Part shown: piece by piece, positions 1-11,500 of the stretch
How positions within the stretch are numbered: the stretch's first letter is position 1
How the letters are laid out: each line of letters starts with the position of its first letter
DNA from: Symbiodinium kawagutii
Lineage: Eukaryota; Sar; Dinophyceae; Suessiales; Symbiodiniaceae
Reading direction: 5' to 3'
Assembly (NCBI GenBank): GCA_009767595.1
Contig: VSDK01027748.1
Location: 133,946 to 197,945 of the forward strand
DNA length: 64,000 bases
The notes under the pieces: model-generated
What the model was told of the DNA's origin: nothing
What the model saw: only the letters and a program-made list of their open reading frames with translations
Database searches by the model: none
Program-made: the position numbers and the translations under genes

Positions 1-2
1 TG

Positions 3-179
3 ATCTTCGCACATCGCCAGCTGGGGCATCCAAGCCGGAGCACGCTGCTCAGGATGCTCAAGCTGTCAGGTGCCAATGAGGAAGCTTTGCGGTTTGCAAA
101 GTCCTTCCGATGTGATGTGTGTGCTATGCGACAAGCACCAAAACATCCGCGAGCCGCGGCTGGGACGGGTAGGCCATAG
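3..179 (+). pseudogene. copia integrase zinc-finger fragment ended by an in-frame stop
   Basis: Reading from base 3 gives an integrase N-terminal HHCC finger: two His three residues apart in AHRQLGHPS (codons at 12 and 27) and the Cys pair CDVC (codons at 111 and 120). The reading frame hits TAG at 177-179 and then reopens in the same frame as the long pol frame. The stretch that should separate the finger from the catalytic core, about 40 residues holding the first catalytic Asp, is not present. I infer a small deletion with loss of coding continuity, so this copy should not make a working integrase. Confidence 0.75.
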
Positions 180-194
180 TACCACCAGTCCACA

Positions 195-3100
195 TTGCTC
201 AAGACCCGGCGGTCTGACTATGTGGCACGCAAGTTCTTCAAGAGGTGGATACAGGTGTTTGGTGCCCCCAAGATGGTCACTCATGACCAAGGAGGTGAAT
301 ATGAGCTGGCATGGGTCCAGTTGATGGAAGATATGGCAGTGCCAACCACGGTGACAGCTGCGCATGCTGCGTGGCAACTTGGAGTTGGAGAGCGCCAAGG
401 TGGCATCCTTGGTGAGATGGTGCAGGCCATTGTTGATGAACATGGTTGCGAAGGCTACACAGCGCTCCAAGAGGCACTCACCGCTGGATGTGCTGCAAAG
501 AACGCCACGTTGACAAGGGATGGCTTCTGTCCGAATCAACGGGTCTTTGGATATGAATCCCGTTGGCCATCCTTGGTGGATGAGAATGTGGCGCCAAGTT
601 TTGCAGAAGGACTCAGCTTGGAGTCAGAGGTGAGCCGTGCTCACAAGATGCGCACGACAGCCAAGATGGCCTTGATCAAGCAGGACGTGCGAGACAAGGT
701 GAGACGGGCTGTGTTGAGGAAGCCTTCGGTGTCCGAAGGACCATTTCTCCCAGGCACCAGAGTGTACTTCTGGGTACCATCCACCACAAAGGGGAGGTAT
801 CGCAAAGGAGGCCTGTGGAGAGGACCAGCCACGGTGATCACCAAGGAGCAGGTCAAGCGCTACTTTGTGTCGTGGCGTGGCCGCTTGCTGTTGCTAGCGG
901 AGGAGAACATCCGCCTCGCTACTCGCGAGGAATTGGCCTTGACAGAAGAGGTCAAGGATGAAATGGTGGACCTGGGAGATATCCTGAGGGATCCTGCGCG
1001 ATCCAACATCTACCAGGACTTGCGACACAAACCACCACCACCAAAGCCACGCAAGCCACGTGAGAAGAGAGAAGGACCAAAAGTTGAAGAGGCACCTGTG
1101 CGAAAGAGGGCTCGTTTGATGCTCAGAGGGACCAAAGCCGTCAGGGGCCTGATGCAGCGGTGGCTGCAACTCAACAAACGGCAAGGAGCTCAAATGCCGA
1201 GTGGCCGCGCCACCAAGCAGCAGAAAAGAATTGTAGATGGTCCAGCTGAGCTGCCACCGGCACCGGCGGTCGAACCGCGATTGCCAATTGAAGATCCTCC
1301 ACTTACTCCTGCGGAGAGGGAGGACGGTGACTCTGATTACGCACCGACAACGCCGGTGGAGACGCCCAGGGCAGAGCCCGATGAAGCAGAAGCTGGAGAG
1401 CCAGCGGCGTTGGAACCGCCGCAGGAAGCTCCTGCAGATGGTGTGGCAGTTCCAGTGCCACAAGATGATGATGAGGAGCTGCAGCAAGAGTGGACCAGAA
1501 GGTTCCAAGAGCTGCCCGAAGAGCAGCGACGTCAACAGTTGTTGGATGATGTACCAGCATCACTGAAGAGAAAGGCAGAGGCATCTGCCATTGAGGAGGA
1601 CGAGGACTTGCCGCAGCCCGGTAAGAAACAGAGAGTGCATGAGGGCCTTGCAGTCCAAGCCATGATGGCTGCTGTGGAAGACACACCGCTGCAGAACGAA
1701 TGGGTGACCCGTTATGAGGTGGACCTCTTGAAGAGACTAATAGGTCTACCGGTCACAGCAGCGAGGATCCACAGAGCTCCCCGCAAGAAACTGCAGAGGC
1801 CTCCCAAGATGATCTCCAGAGCGAGGTTGTCAATTCTCCTGGGAGAAGACCCAGGTGATGTCTTTGTGGTGGAAGAAACTGCTGATCAAGTCAAGGCAGC
1901 GCCTCGACGAAAAGCAGGCTTCTCCTGGAAAGGAATGACCCTGTTCTTCCGTGATGATCAGGGCCCACCACCAAAGAGAAAGGGAGAGAAGTTCCTAACC
2001 AGGATCCAACTTCCTGGTGGAACCTATGAGGTGATGCTCACCTGGGAAGAGAGAAGGGCGTTTGAGGCCCAGTACATCGAGGACGTGAAGGATGTCCTGG
2101 TGTCAGAGATCATGGTCCAGAAGTTGAAAGCTTCAGGAAAGGAGCTGGACCCGAAAGCCTTTGACGCCGCAGAGAAAGCCAAGTTTGATGCCAGCGACGC
2201 TGCAGAGTGGAAGCAGTGGCCTGGAGAACACGTTGTCAGGAAACTGACGCCAGCTGAAGCTGCCAAGGTTCCAAGATGGCAGATCTTTCGCTCACCACTT
2301 CGATGGGTGAGAGTGAACAAGACAGGCAACTTGCTGTTGCCACTTGTGGCCAAGTCCCGGCTAGTTGTGCCCGGACATTTGGATCCACAGCTCGGAAGCT
2401 TCCGATCGGATTCACCAACTGCGTGTCAGCAGGGGGTGAGGATTTGCAAGGCACTAGCAGCGTGCCATGGATGGGAAGCCGATTCGTTCGATGTGACGAC
2501 GGCGTTCTTGAGTGGAGAGAACACCACTCGGCAGATCCATGTGAAAGCGCCAGAAGGTGGCCTACCAGCGGTAGGAAACACACCTGCGATCAGAGCAGGG
2601 GAATTGCTTCAGGTGCTGAAGTCCGCGTATGGACTCACAGAGGCGCCACGGTTGTGGTACCTCAAGGCAGTGCGGGAGTTGGAAAGTACTCCCTTGAAGG
2701 AGCTGAAGACAGCGAGATCCATCTTCACGGCCGCGACCGGAGGAAAGGTGTGGGCCATCCTTTGCCTACATGTGGATGATGGTCTCCTCGTTGGAAATGG
2801 AGCAGATGTCCGATACCAGGACTTGAAGAGGACCATCAACTCCAAGTTCCGCATCAAGGAGTGGAAGAAACCACCCATGACGTTTTTGGGTGTCAAGCTC
2901 CTGAGTCAGAATGGCATCCTGACGGATGACATGAGCGGATACATCAAGGAGATCCGTTTGCCGGAGGTGGATCTGAAGAAGATCGGTGAAAAGCTGTCAG
3001 ATCGAGAAACGACAGCATATCGACAGCTCACCATGCGATTGCGGTGGCCGGCAATGCAAACGATGCCCCACCTATTGTACGAGGTGAGCCGCCTTGCACA

Positions 3101-3866
3101 AAAGGTGACAAAGGCGGGAAAGGAAGATTATAAAGAGGCGATGAAGCTACACGCCAAATTCATCGAAGAGTCGCGGCAGGGCCGTGCATGTTTGCCTTAC
3201 CCCAGGCTGCGCCAGGGAAGGAAGTTGTGCGTGGTGACGTATTTCGATGCGTCACTTGGAAAGGAAGAAGATGGGAAGTCCCAGCTTGGGGCCGTCCACT
3301 TCCTGACCACGATGGATGTGTTGGAAGGTCCAACTCCAGCCTGTGTGCTGGACTTCACCACGTCCAAATCCAGCAGAGTGGTGAGAAGCAGCATGGCCGC
3401 AGAAAGCTGCTCACTGAGTGTGGCAATTGACCGCCACCTGTATCTCAGGCTGCTGGTGGACATGATGGTCAGAGGACCATACGAAGTGACGCAGGATTGG
3501 CGTCAGAAGATGAAAGTGGAGGGCATGATGGTCACGGATGCAAAATCCTTGTACGACCACATGCACACGACTGGCCAAGTGCCAGCTGAGCGTCAGACGA
3601 TGCTCGACTTGTTGGTCGCCAAAGACCAATTGGAACAGAACGTGTTCCGCCTCCACTGGGTCCCAACGCACAAACAACATGCCGATGGACTCACGAAAAG
3701 GATGCATAACACCTTGTGGGAAGAATATCTCCAGAGTGGAAAGATATCACTCAAGGAGACTGAGAAAGAACGCATCCTGGAAGAACATCGTCGGCAGATC
3801 CGACAGGGCCAACGGCAGCGCCGCAAGGCCAAACTTGGTAAGAACACCAAGCCGAAAGCTGGTTGA
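195..3866 (+). CDS. pol: copia-type polyprotein: integrase, reverse transcriptase, RNase H
   Basis: An open frame of 1223 codons; 195 is only the first possible start after the stop at 177. Residues about 1-240 are the integrase core and C-terminal region: the second and third catalytic acids fit D31 (HDQGGE) and E66 (GERQGG), about 35 apart. Residues about 250-650 are a low-complexity linker rich in Pro, Lys and Glu. Reverse transcriptase starts near W695 and carries D766 (DVTTAFL) and the VDD catalytic box at 860-862. RNase H follows with D1018, E1070, D1115 and the final THKQHAD box (His1159, Asp1164). RT and RNase H look intact. The upstream stop and the missing first integrase Asp indicate a damaged element. 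Stop TGA is at 3864-3866. Confidence 0.92.
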   Translation: MLKTRRSDYVARKFFKRWIQVFGAPKMVTHDQGGEYELAWVQLMEDMAVPTTVTAAHAAWQLGVGERQGGILGEMVQAIVDEHGCEGYTALQEALTAGCAAKNATLTRDGFCPNQRVFGYESRWPSLVDENVAPSFAEGLSLESEVSRAHKMRTTAKMALIKQDVRDKVRRAVLRKPSVSEGPFLPGTRVYFWVPSTTKGRYRKGGLWRGPATVITKEQVKRYFVSWRGRLLLLAEENIRLATREELALTEEVKDEMVDLGDILRDPARSNIYQDLRHKPPPPKPRKPREKREGPKVEEAPVRKRARLMLRGTKAVRGLMQRWLQLNKRQGAQMPSGRATKQQKRIVDGPAELPPAPAVEPRLPIEDPPLTPAEREDGDSDYAPTTPVETPRAEPDEAEAGEPAALEPPQEAPADGVAVPVPQDDDEELQQEWTRRFQELPEEQRRQQLLDDVPASLKRKAEASAIEEDEDLPQPGKKQRVHEGLAVQAMMAAVEDTPLQNEWVTRYEVDLLKRLIGLPVTAARIHRAPRKKLQRPPKMISRARLSILLGEDPGDVFVVEETADQVKAAPRRKAGFSWKGMTLFFRDDQGPPPKRKGEKFLTRIQLPGGTYEVMLTWEERRAFEAQYIEDVKDVLVSEIMVQKLKASGKELDPKAFDAAEKAKFDASDAAEWKQWPGEHVVRKLTPAEAAKVPRWQIFRSPLRWVRVNKTGNLLLPLVAKSRLVVPGHLDPQLGSFRSDSPTACQQGVRICKALAACHGWEADSFDVTTAFLSGENTTRQIHVKAPEGGLPAVGNTPAIRAGELLQVLKSAYGLTEAPRLWYLKAVRELESTPLKELKTARSIFTAATGGKVWAILCLHVDDGLLVGNGADVRYQDLKRTINSKFRIKEWKKPPMTFLGVKLLSQNGILTDDMSGYIKEIRLPEVDLKKIGEKLSDRETTAYRQLTMRLRWPAMQTMPHLLYEVSRLAQKVTKAGKEDYKEAMKLHAKFIEESRQGRACLPYPRLRQGRKLCVVTYFDASLGKEEDGKSQLGAVHFLTTMDVLEGPTPACVLDFTTSKSSRVVRSSMAAESCSLSVAIDRHLYLRLLVDMMVRGPYEVTQDWRQKMKVEGMMVTDAKSLYDHMHTTGQVPAERQTMLDLLVAKDQLEQNVFRLHWVPTHKQHADGLTKRMHNTLWEEYLQSGKISLKETEKERILEEHRRQIRQGQRQRRKAKLGKNTKPKAG

Positions 3867-4491
3867 ACCACGCTTGAGTCGTTGAGCTGCTGCTCCGACT
3901 TGTACAGTAGCTGGCTGCGCCAGAACCCTTTTTCACCGCTGAGCACCAGCTTGTACAGAAACAGCTTCAACACTCTCTTCTTGGGATGTGAGTAACGCTG
4001 TTTGCTGGTCATAGGTGTAGGGTAGGCTTGAAGCTGTGGCATGTTTCACCTGCACATGTGCCCGCAGCTTGGCCCAAGCGAAGTGCTTTGCACTGCGAGA
4101 AAAGGCTGTGCCTGGCAGCTGTGCTGCCCACCTGTGTTGGGGCGGTGACCCCCTTAACCCCTTTAGAGCCCAATACCACCTTTGAAAGGTAAGCTACCAT
4201 AGCGCCTCCGCACTAGTAACACATTCAAAAAACACTCGCGGTTGTGAGTCACAATGATGTGATGTTGCACATTGAAGAACATGAAGACTTCTTGGAGCGC
4301 TCGCGACGGCGATACTTTCCAACTTAAGTCCGCAGCATCGCAAAGGTGACCAAACCAGATCTCCCAGAAGCCCCCTAGTTACAACGTGGTGGTGTTTAAG
4401 CCCATTTAACGAATCTACCATAACTACCAATCTACCATATCTACCACAACTGGTAGTCATATTATGTCATATCTACCAATCTACCAATCTA
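3867..4491 (+). other. noncoding stretch: copia 3' region, then CTACCA repeats
   Basis: No coding exon is visible. Bases 3867 to about 4200 follow the copia stop and probably hold its 3' untranslated region and LTR. From about 4400 to 4495 the sequence is a run of CTACCA and ATCTACCA units that ends in an AG directly before the first SPT16-like exon and may supply its pyrimidine tract. Confidence 0.5.
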
Positions 4492-5526
4492 CCGGTAGTT
4501 GCCCGAGTCACCAACCAACGACTGAGTCGCTGCTTAGGGACCCACGCCTTGCAGCTTCCTTGGCGTCGCGTTGTCAGGACATCTACCGAGAAGCTCGTTA
4601 CGAGTTGGGTCGACTGCCGGGCGTGAAAGCTGACCTGGTGAAGAGGTGACCAGCTGCTGGGGAATCGTTGAGGAAGCTTTGGAGATGGGAACTCAGCTGG
4701 TTATCATCAATCATGGTTATGATTCCATGGTTATATTGATTTACATCAAGTTACTATCATGGTAACTGTTGATTTATCATTATCACTATTCATCATGGTA
4801 TTTAATCATGGAATATCATGGCAATCACTAAATGATTATAGTAGATGATAATGATACGAAATGTAAGTACAAAGCACTAATCAGTACTTACTATTCTATG
4901 ATTATCATCAATTGACTATTCTCAATGGTTGTTTCACAAACGGGAGCAATGGTTTGTGCACATGTGTGCATTTGGGGTTCAGAATATGGATATGGTGGGT
5001 ATGATGGGGATTGGGGATTGGTGGGGGGATCCAATTTTCTGGCAGCTGATGTTGGCCACACAGCGGCTACACATGAATGACCGATTCTTGGTTGACAGTC
5101 TGCAGAAGTGAAGATCAGAATGGATCAGATGTAGGTAGATCCTCCAAAGTATATAAAGAATTAGTACTTTGGAGGATCTAGGTATATCAATGACTATGGG
5201 TAAGTTCACCCTGTACCCCTGGTTCCCCATCATTAACCAGCTCCTTTCCCCATGAATTGGTTGATGAACTGCTTGACCCAGCTCCCCATATCATCATAGT
5301 TAATCGCTCTTAGTTGGTTGTTATTTCATGTTATCTCCTATAAGTTGGTTGATCAATAGTGGTTGACCCTGCTTGACCCATGGCCCAATGGCTTCATTTC
5401 AGATCCTTCCAGGGGCGGTCGTTTGAGCTGTGCAGGTTCAGCCGCAACGTGGGCTGGGCCACCGGGCTCGCCTTCAGGGAGCTGGGGAAAGGGTGGCAGA
5501 CAGGGAGCAGCTCATGGGGCTACCCC
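4492..5526 (+). CDS. SPT16-like block 1: end of the N-terminal domain (2 exons)
   Basis: The first exon ends AAGAG before GTGACC at 4646 (phase 2). The second starts at 5403 after a clear CTTCATTTCAG acceptor, and the join keeps the frame. Together they read [18 protein letters not shown], then [14 protein letters not shown]. The family pattern is a D-Y helix, a Pro-rich turn, and N-x-G-x-x-x-G-x-x-FRE at the end of the pita-bread domain. The 3' limit of exon 2 is uncertain. Candidate donors lie at 5480 (GGGTGG) and near 5520, where TGGGGCTAC recurs about 140 bases downstream. Confidence 0.55.
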
Positions 5527-8500
5527 CAAATCATCTAGAAATGTCATGGTTTATTAGTGCTGGCCCCATAGTGTTTATCCAAAAATAAGCATCCACAGTA
5601 ATAAACCATCTATTGGGGGGGTGGTCCGGATTTTTTAAGAAGCCCCGTATGTGGCTCCTCGTGGGGCTACTCTTGGCTCCTTGGACCATGGATTTGACAC
5701 CTTCGCTTCCACTGCTTTTCGGTATCCGACCAGGAGAAGGGCGCTATACTGGAGGAGGGCTGTGACCGCAAGGCTGATCCAACCGAGTTGTGGTTGGAGC
5801 CATGGAGGTAGTCAAGGCAGTTGGTTGTTCAACTTTTTTTCAAGGCATTTTCTAAGACACAAAGTGAAATCATCATTTCTGAAATGTTCACTTAAGTCGT
5901 GAAAGACTTGTTTGTCTAGACGGACACAGGTATTGAGATGTTGATTAGGTACTGTAATTCTGTTGTGAATTAGGAATAGGTTCATCAAAGCATCAAATAC
6001 CACCAGAACATGCCAGAAAAAACCATGTGTGATTGTTTTTCTTGTATGTTTATGTTATATTTTTGTGGGTATCATACCATCCATTGTCATCAAAAAAGCT
6101 AGCAAAACTGGGCCGCAGTAGCCATTCTCACACCTGTTGCTGACTTCTTAAGATGAGCTCGCAGCTTTATGAGCTCCCAAGCTCAGTCAGGTGGTTGTTC
6201 CCTCGACCTTCGTCGTGTCCGTGGGTCTGGAAGCCGATGCAGAGGGGAGAGGCACGTGCTGAGATCACATTGGGCAGTGGAGAAGTGGAACTCTTGTTGC
6301 TGTTAAGTTGATGGATGTTGACAGTATGGACCTATAAACACAATTTGATTAACTAGACCTAGAGTAATTTTAGTATCATGTCATGTTGTGAAATTGATGT
6401 ATTAATCATGTAGTACTGCAGCACATGGGGAAGATCATTGGGGATTATGAAGCTGTCCCCTGGTGGTGTTAGGAGTGCTGCCATCATGAACCAACCAGGA
6501 CGAGGTAACACGGGCTTTCACGGTGACATTTGGCAACTGATTGTGGGCAAAGTGACCCCTGGTACATGAACATGCCAAAGCAGTTGGACATCAAATGATG
6601 TCTTCAACCTCTCCCGAAAAAACTTCGTGATAGTAATGACCTGAGACCCAAAGGTTCCCTTGCACCACATCAATCCGATTGCTCTGATTGCTGGTCCGAA
6701 ACCGGGGTTACCATGGCACCAGCAGCGCCTCTGGCAGGTGCTGTTTGGTACTCCGAGACCGCAGGATGTCTCAGGGCGGCTCATGGTGGGTAACCAGAGT
6801 GGCGAAGGATTAAACCGGCAGTCAATGAAAGTGGTTGATCATGGTGGTTAATGTTTCCATTCACCAGTGGTTAAGCATACAATTATGGTGGTTACTGGTA
6901 CTGTTGGTTGGTGATGGTCAATGGTGGTTGTTGATGATGGTCAGTGGTGGTTGATGATGGGTAATCATGGTGGTGGATAGTGATAAAGCTGGTGAAGAAT
7001 CGTTGCGAACAATGGTGAACAGTTGTCCTGGCGTCTAGTTCGCTGGCTGTTCTTGCTTTTGGTTCCAAGCACTTCCTTAGGTTATTCAAATCCCAGAAAT
7101 AGAAATACAACCCGTTTATAACATGCATACTAGAAATCACCATTAATTAGTCGTTGAACACCTAACCCCCATCGGTTCATCGCTTGGACCACACCACGTT
7201 GCAGTGCGGAGCCTTCGAAAGGGGCACGACGCGCGCTGTAGGTCCTGGTGACGGGCTCCAAGAACGAAGTTCTGACGTCTCGATGCGCTTCCTCGCCGCT
7301 CGGCTATGCCACTGCAACATGTGGAGTTGGTGAAGCACCAACTGGGGTGGTGGAACATGTGGGCATGCCAATTGGGTGGCTTCAACATGAGAGTTGGTGA
7401 ACCACCAACCATTCATTGACCAGCAATTTTCCCTTTGGTAAACTACCTGGAAGCTAAAAATCACCCTATTTTTGGAAAGTAAACCAGCTCTGACCTCTGA
7501 ATGGTGGAGTTTCCACTTCCAGGTTATTTTGCTAGACGGCATGATGACCAAGTGACCAATTATGACTTTTCATTTTTATGTTTTGATATTCAAAATGGAT
7601 CCGTTTTAGGACCCTGCACATAGACTCCAGCACATCGCACACCTCAAAGATACGAGCTCTACTTGTTCCTGAACATGGGGCCAACACTATATAAGAGTCA
7701 TTAACTTTGATGACAGGTCCCATGAAATCAATCTTGTTTGATTGCCGCAGAAGGACATATGTTTTTAAATGAAACTTAGTTTGCATCTAAGCATTTTTAA
7801 TCTCGTGTCTAACATCCGGTGGCCATTCAGTAGACTTTCTCTGCTGGGATGTGAGCTACTACCCTCTTTGTCGCTTAGTTAAGAGATGTTAAGAGCTTGA
7901 CCAATAGCCATGTGGTTTGAGACTTGCTTCCTGAGTCTGATGAGGTGACATTTTAACAGGTACCTCGCGGTTCTGGAGTCATCACATTTTCAGCGTATTG
8001 GGATGAGAAGAAAAGAGATGATTACCCTCTTACACACAGTAGCTATGGGTAACTCCTTTATGCAACTCATATTATAAGGTAATGAATGGTTGACGGGCAC
8101 GTCTAAGTTTCATGAGTACGAACTACAATGGGATTCTTCACATGGCACCTTTTCTTGTGATTATTTTTTGGCATATTTTGCAGTTCCAGGGTAAGCAAAG
8201 TAGCCTAAACTGCAGAGTCGAAAGCCAAGGCCAAAGGATGCCTTCTTTGAAGTGGATATGCAGGCGTGGCGGAAGGTTGACAAGTGCTGACAGCGTGGCA
8301 GAAGTTTGACAAGTGATGACAAGTGGTGAACAGAGGTTCGTGGATGTGGTGGCCTAGACTTTATCAATATGACATAGAACAATGAAAGGACATGAAAGGG
8401 TGCAGAAAAAACTTTTTGATCAGAGATCGATTATGATGCATGCATGCTCTGACTTTCAGTAAATGTACTGAGTCCACAAGAGCTCCCAAGATCGTCTCAG

Positions 8501-11500
8501 TGGCAATATCCGGCTATATCCATTGGATTGCTCGGTCCGGTCTTCCTTTGGCTAGATCAGGATCTTTACCATCACTATTTACAGCTATGTTTACCTTCAA
8601 ACAGCTTGATCTTCGGAAAAAGTCACTCTTCAGCGTCATTTGAGTCACTCTTCAAGCTGGTGAGGAGGACGCACCGCCGGCCATTGCAGCGCCACCGCCA
8701 CCATCGGCGGCTGCAAAGCCGAAGCCCAAAGCAGCGGCGCCCAAAGCTGCGCCTGGAGCTGCTTCCCGTCGAGGAGCTCAGCACTTTAAAGATGATGACT
8801 TTAAGGAAAAATGAGCTGAACAATGAGTGATCAAACTATGAGCTGATATTATGATATTAGCATATAACATATATATATATACATATATATATATATTGAC
8901 TATAGGAATATAGACTATATATGACTACATAATATACATATATAGTTTGATGTTATACATGTGTTCAGCACTTTAAACTGTGATCAAATATTAACTAGGA
9001 ACATTGTTTGATGTTATACATACATGTGTTCAGGTATCGGTATAGATATTGTTCAATCACTGAAATGCATTGGCCCTCATTGCAACGGCTCGCTGAGGTC
9101 AAGCACCAGAGCCACGAGAAAGAAGTCGAAGTCGTGATAAAGGCAGGCGGCCCGTGGATGAGACGTTGGTACCTAAGATATGTGGGTATAGCACTGCTGG
9201 TATATGAGATATCATATCCACATGTGCATCATAGGTCTACCAAGGGCAATCTTATATGTCTCAGTTAGATAATAGGTCAGAATGGCAATCTAAGGATACT
9301 TTATGGCCATTGTTAGCATGTAAACTAATCGACCTGGAAATCCTAGTACCTGCTGTTGGCGCGAATTTCCACCGTAACCCAGGATGATAAAGTATTGTGA
9401 CACGCTGGTGGTCACCTTTAACTCCATATGGTATGAAAACCTGCAGCAAATAGGAACTCGTAGACGTGCAACAGATGGTGCCTTGAGAACGATGATGACA
9501 TGCTGAGAGTGTCATCAACCCTGTAGCTTGACAGCTTCATTGTACTGCATGGGGTCCCAACTTGGTATGGCTGAAACCAACCAATGTTTGGCTTTTGCAG
9601 CATACTACACCTGTTTGTTGCAGGTTGTTACTGTCCGCAGCGACTGACAGTGATTTCAAACCCTTCAACCCGGGTTTTTCCATACTAGTGTGCAAAGATA
9701 GTTTATTCGGATTAACCATTTCTGAGGTGGTTGACCCCTTTGCAACTGAATAGTTTGTTTCTTTGCACAATCTTCCACGGGATCATTGACTAAGGCAGAG
9801 TAGTCGCACGTTGCTGTAACTAGATTGCGGCAGGTTATAGAGAAACAGTCCATTGGCTTGGACATCCCACGCGGTGGTAGATGAACGTAATAGAAAACCA
9901 CTGGTGTTGATGTTCATGGGCGCAGTAGATCACGCAAACATTGGTAGTTTTCCATTCTGAGGAGTGCACCGATGATGGGAGCCACTGAGGCAAAGCCAAA
10001 GCAGCGTCGCTTGGCTCAGCTTCGGACATTGACTGAGCAGTCAAGTCTGTCAATGGTTCATTCCTAAACTCGCTTACCCAGAACCAAGTTGGACATGTCT
10101 ACTAGCCAATGAGCCATCATATCAATCTGAATCATTATTGTAAAACCACTATACCGCATCAATATCTATGGCGATCATCAACCATCATTAAACATTTATA
10201 GAGATCATAAACAAGTGGCTCAATGAACCACCAAATTTATAGACAGCTTCACTCCGTTGAGAAACACAGTCTGCGTCGGCCCCAGGAACAATTCGTGCAC
10301 TGGTGGTTTTTGTGATCCACGACTCTTTGAATGTTGTTTAGATTAAAGCAGCTTTTCTCCAAGGCCCAAAGAAAGAATCTTTGTTTAGATTAAAGCAGCT
10401 TTTCAAGGAAAAGCATGTTGTTTGTAAAGTTGATGGAGCGATTGCAGCTGTTCTCCGAGGCCCAAAAGAGCTCCGAAGGCCAGCGACTCTGAAGCCAGTG
10501 GAAAAGAACAGCTGTGAGAGTGACGATGCATCCATGAATGCATGGAGCTTTCTAGTGAAGGCTTCACCACCCAACAAGTTGTTTCAGTAAGATCAGATAT
10601 TCCAAAAACATGTTTTCCAACTTTCATGACGGTTGCTCAGATTCTTCAGACATGGACCTACCAAGCTACTAACAAGCAGTCTTCTCGGCGATGCACTCGA
10701 ATGCCACGGAGTACATTTTGTCATACAACCAAGAAATTATATGGATCCAAGCATGAATCCAACCATTGAAGCATATTTCTCCAAGCATTGAAACAATAAA
10801 TCCATCACTAATCCATCCACATCGACTTCCACCTCCCACCATCGACTTCCATCGACTTCCACGGCCAGGCTTCGCCCAAGGCTCCTGCCGCGCCCAAGGC
10901 GTCGCCGAAGGCTGCTCCAAAGGCGCCCAAGGCGACGCCGGAAGCGAAGCAGAAGGCGCCGGTGGAGGGGCCGTGGAGGTGGGGACGTCAGGTGCTTCCC
11001 AAGGTGGTTCCAAGGTGACCTCAGGTGGTTGCAAGGTGAGTCCAACATCCTGAGATGAGGCAGGTGAGTGGTTTTTTTGGTGAGATTGGAGTGAGGAAAC
11101 TGTTGAGCTTTACTGTTTGTAGATCAGTAAGCTCTTCGAAAATGAAATGGAAAGGATGAAATTTGTGAGTGAGTAGAGTCGATGTTCAATGGGATATTGA
11201 TCCCGCAGTAATATCTACCAACTAACCGCAACCAACGAGTGATTCTTGTTACATCGCCACTGACGGTGTCCAGATCCCGATTGATAATGACCTCTCGTTG
11301 GTCATAGGTCATAGGCATAGGTTCCATCCCTGTTGGCCGATAATGATGTCATGTGATGGGATGGTTCGTTATGTTTCGACATCCTGGTCTAGGCTTTTTT
11401 CAGGGTCTGGAAGGCAGCTGTGGGTATACTTATGCCAGGTCAGGGAACAGGGGTAATTCCAAAGGTGGACATATCCAATGAGTCAGTGAGAGCCCAAAAG

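Larger units (their letters stand above)
1..4200 (+). mobile_element. Ty1/copia retrotransposon, 5' part outside the window
   Basis: This is the 3' portion of an LTR retrotransposon whose domain order is integrase, reverse transcriptase, RNase H, which is the copia order (gypsy elements place integrase last). The window opens inside the integrase zinc finger, so gag, protease and the 5' LTR are not visible. The coding part ends at 3866. The 300 bases after it hold no gene and may include the 3' LTR, but I could not define LTR ends because the 5' copy is absent, so 4200 is approximate. The element is on the same strand as the SPT16-like exons that begin 300 bases later and may sit in an intron of that gene. 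Confidence 0.85.
6302..8656 (+). other. long intron interval, mostly noncoding
   Basis: Contains the two weak exon-like segments noted at 6640 and 7207 and a GGTTGGTGATGGTC repeat stretch at 6840-6975. Otherwise AT-rich with no coding look. Confidence 0.4.

Noticed and set aside
3880-4200. 3' LTR of the copia element
   Set aside because: No second copy in the window to compare with, and no convincing TG...CA ends next to a purine tract, so its limits cannot be supported.
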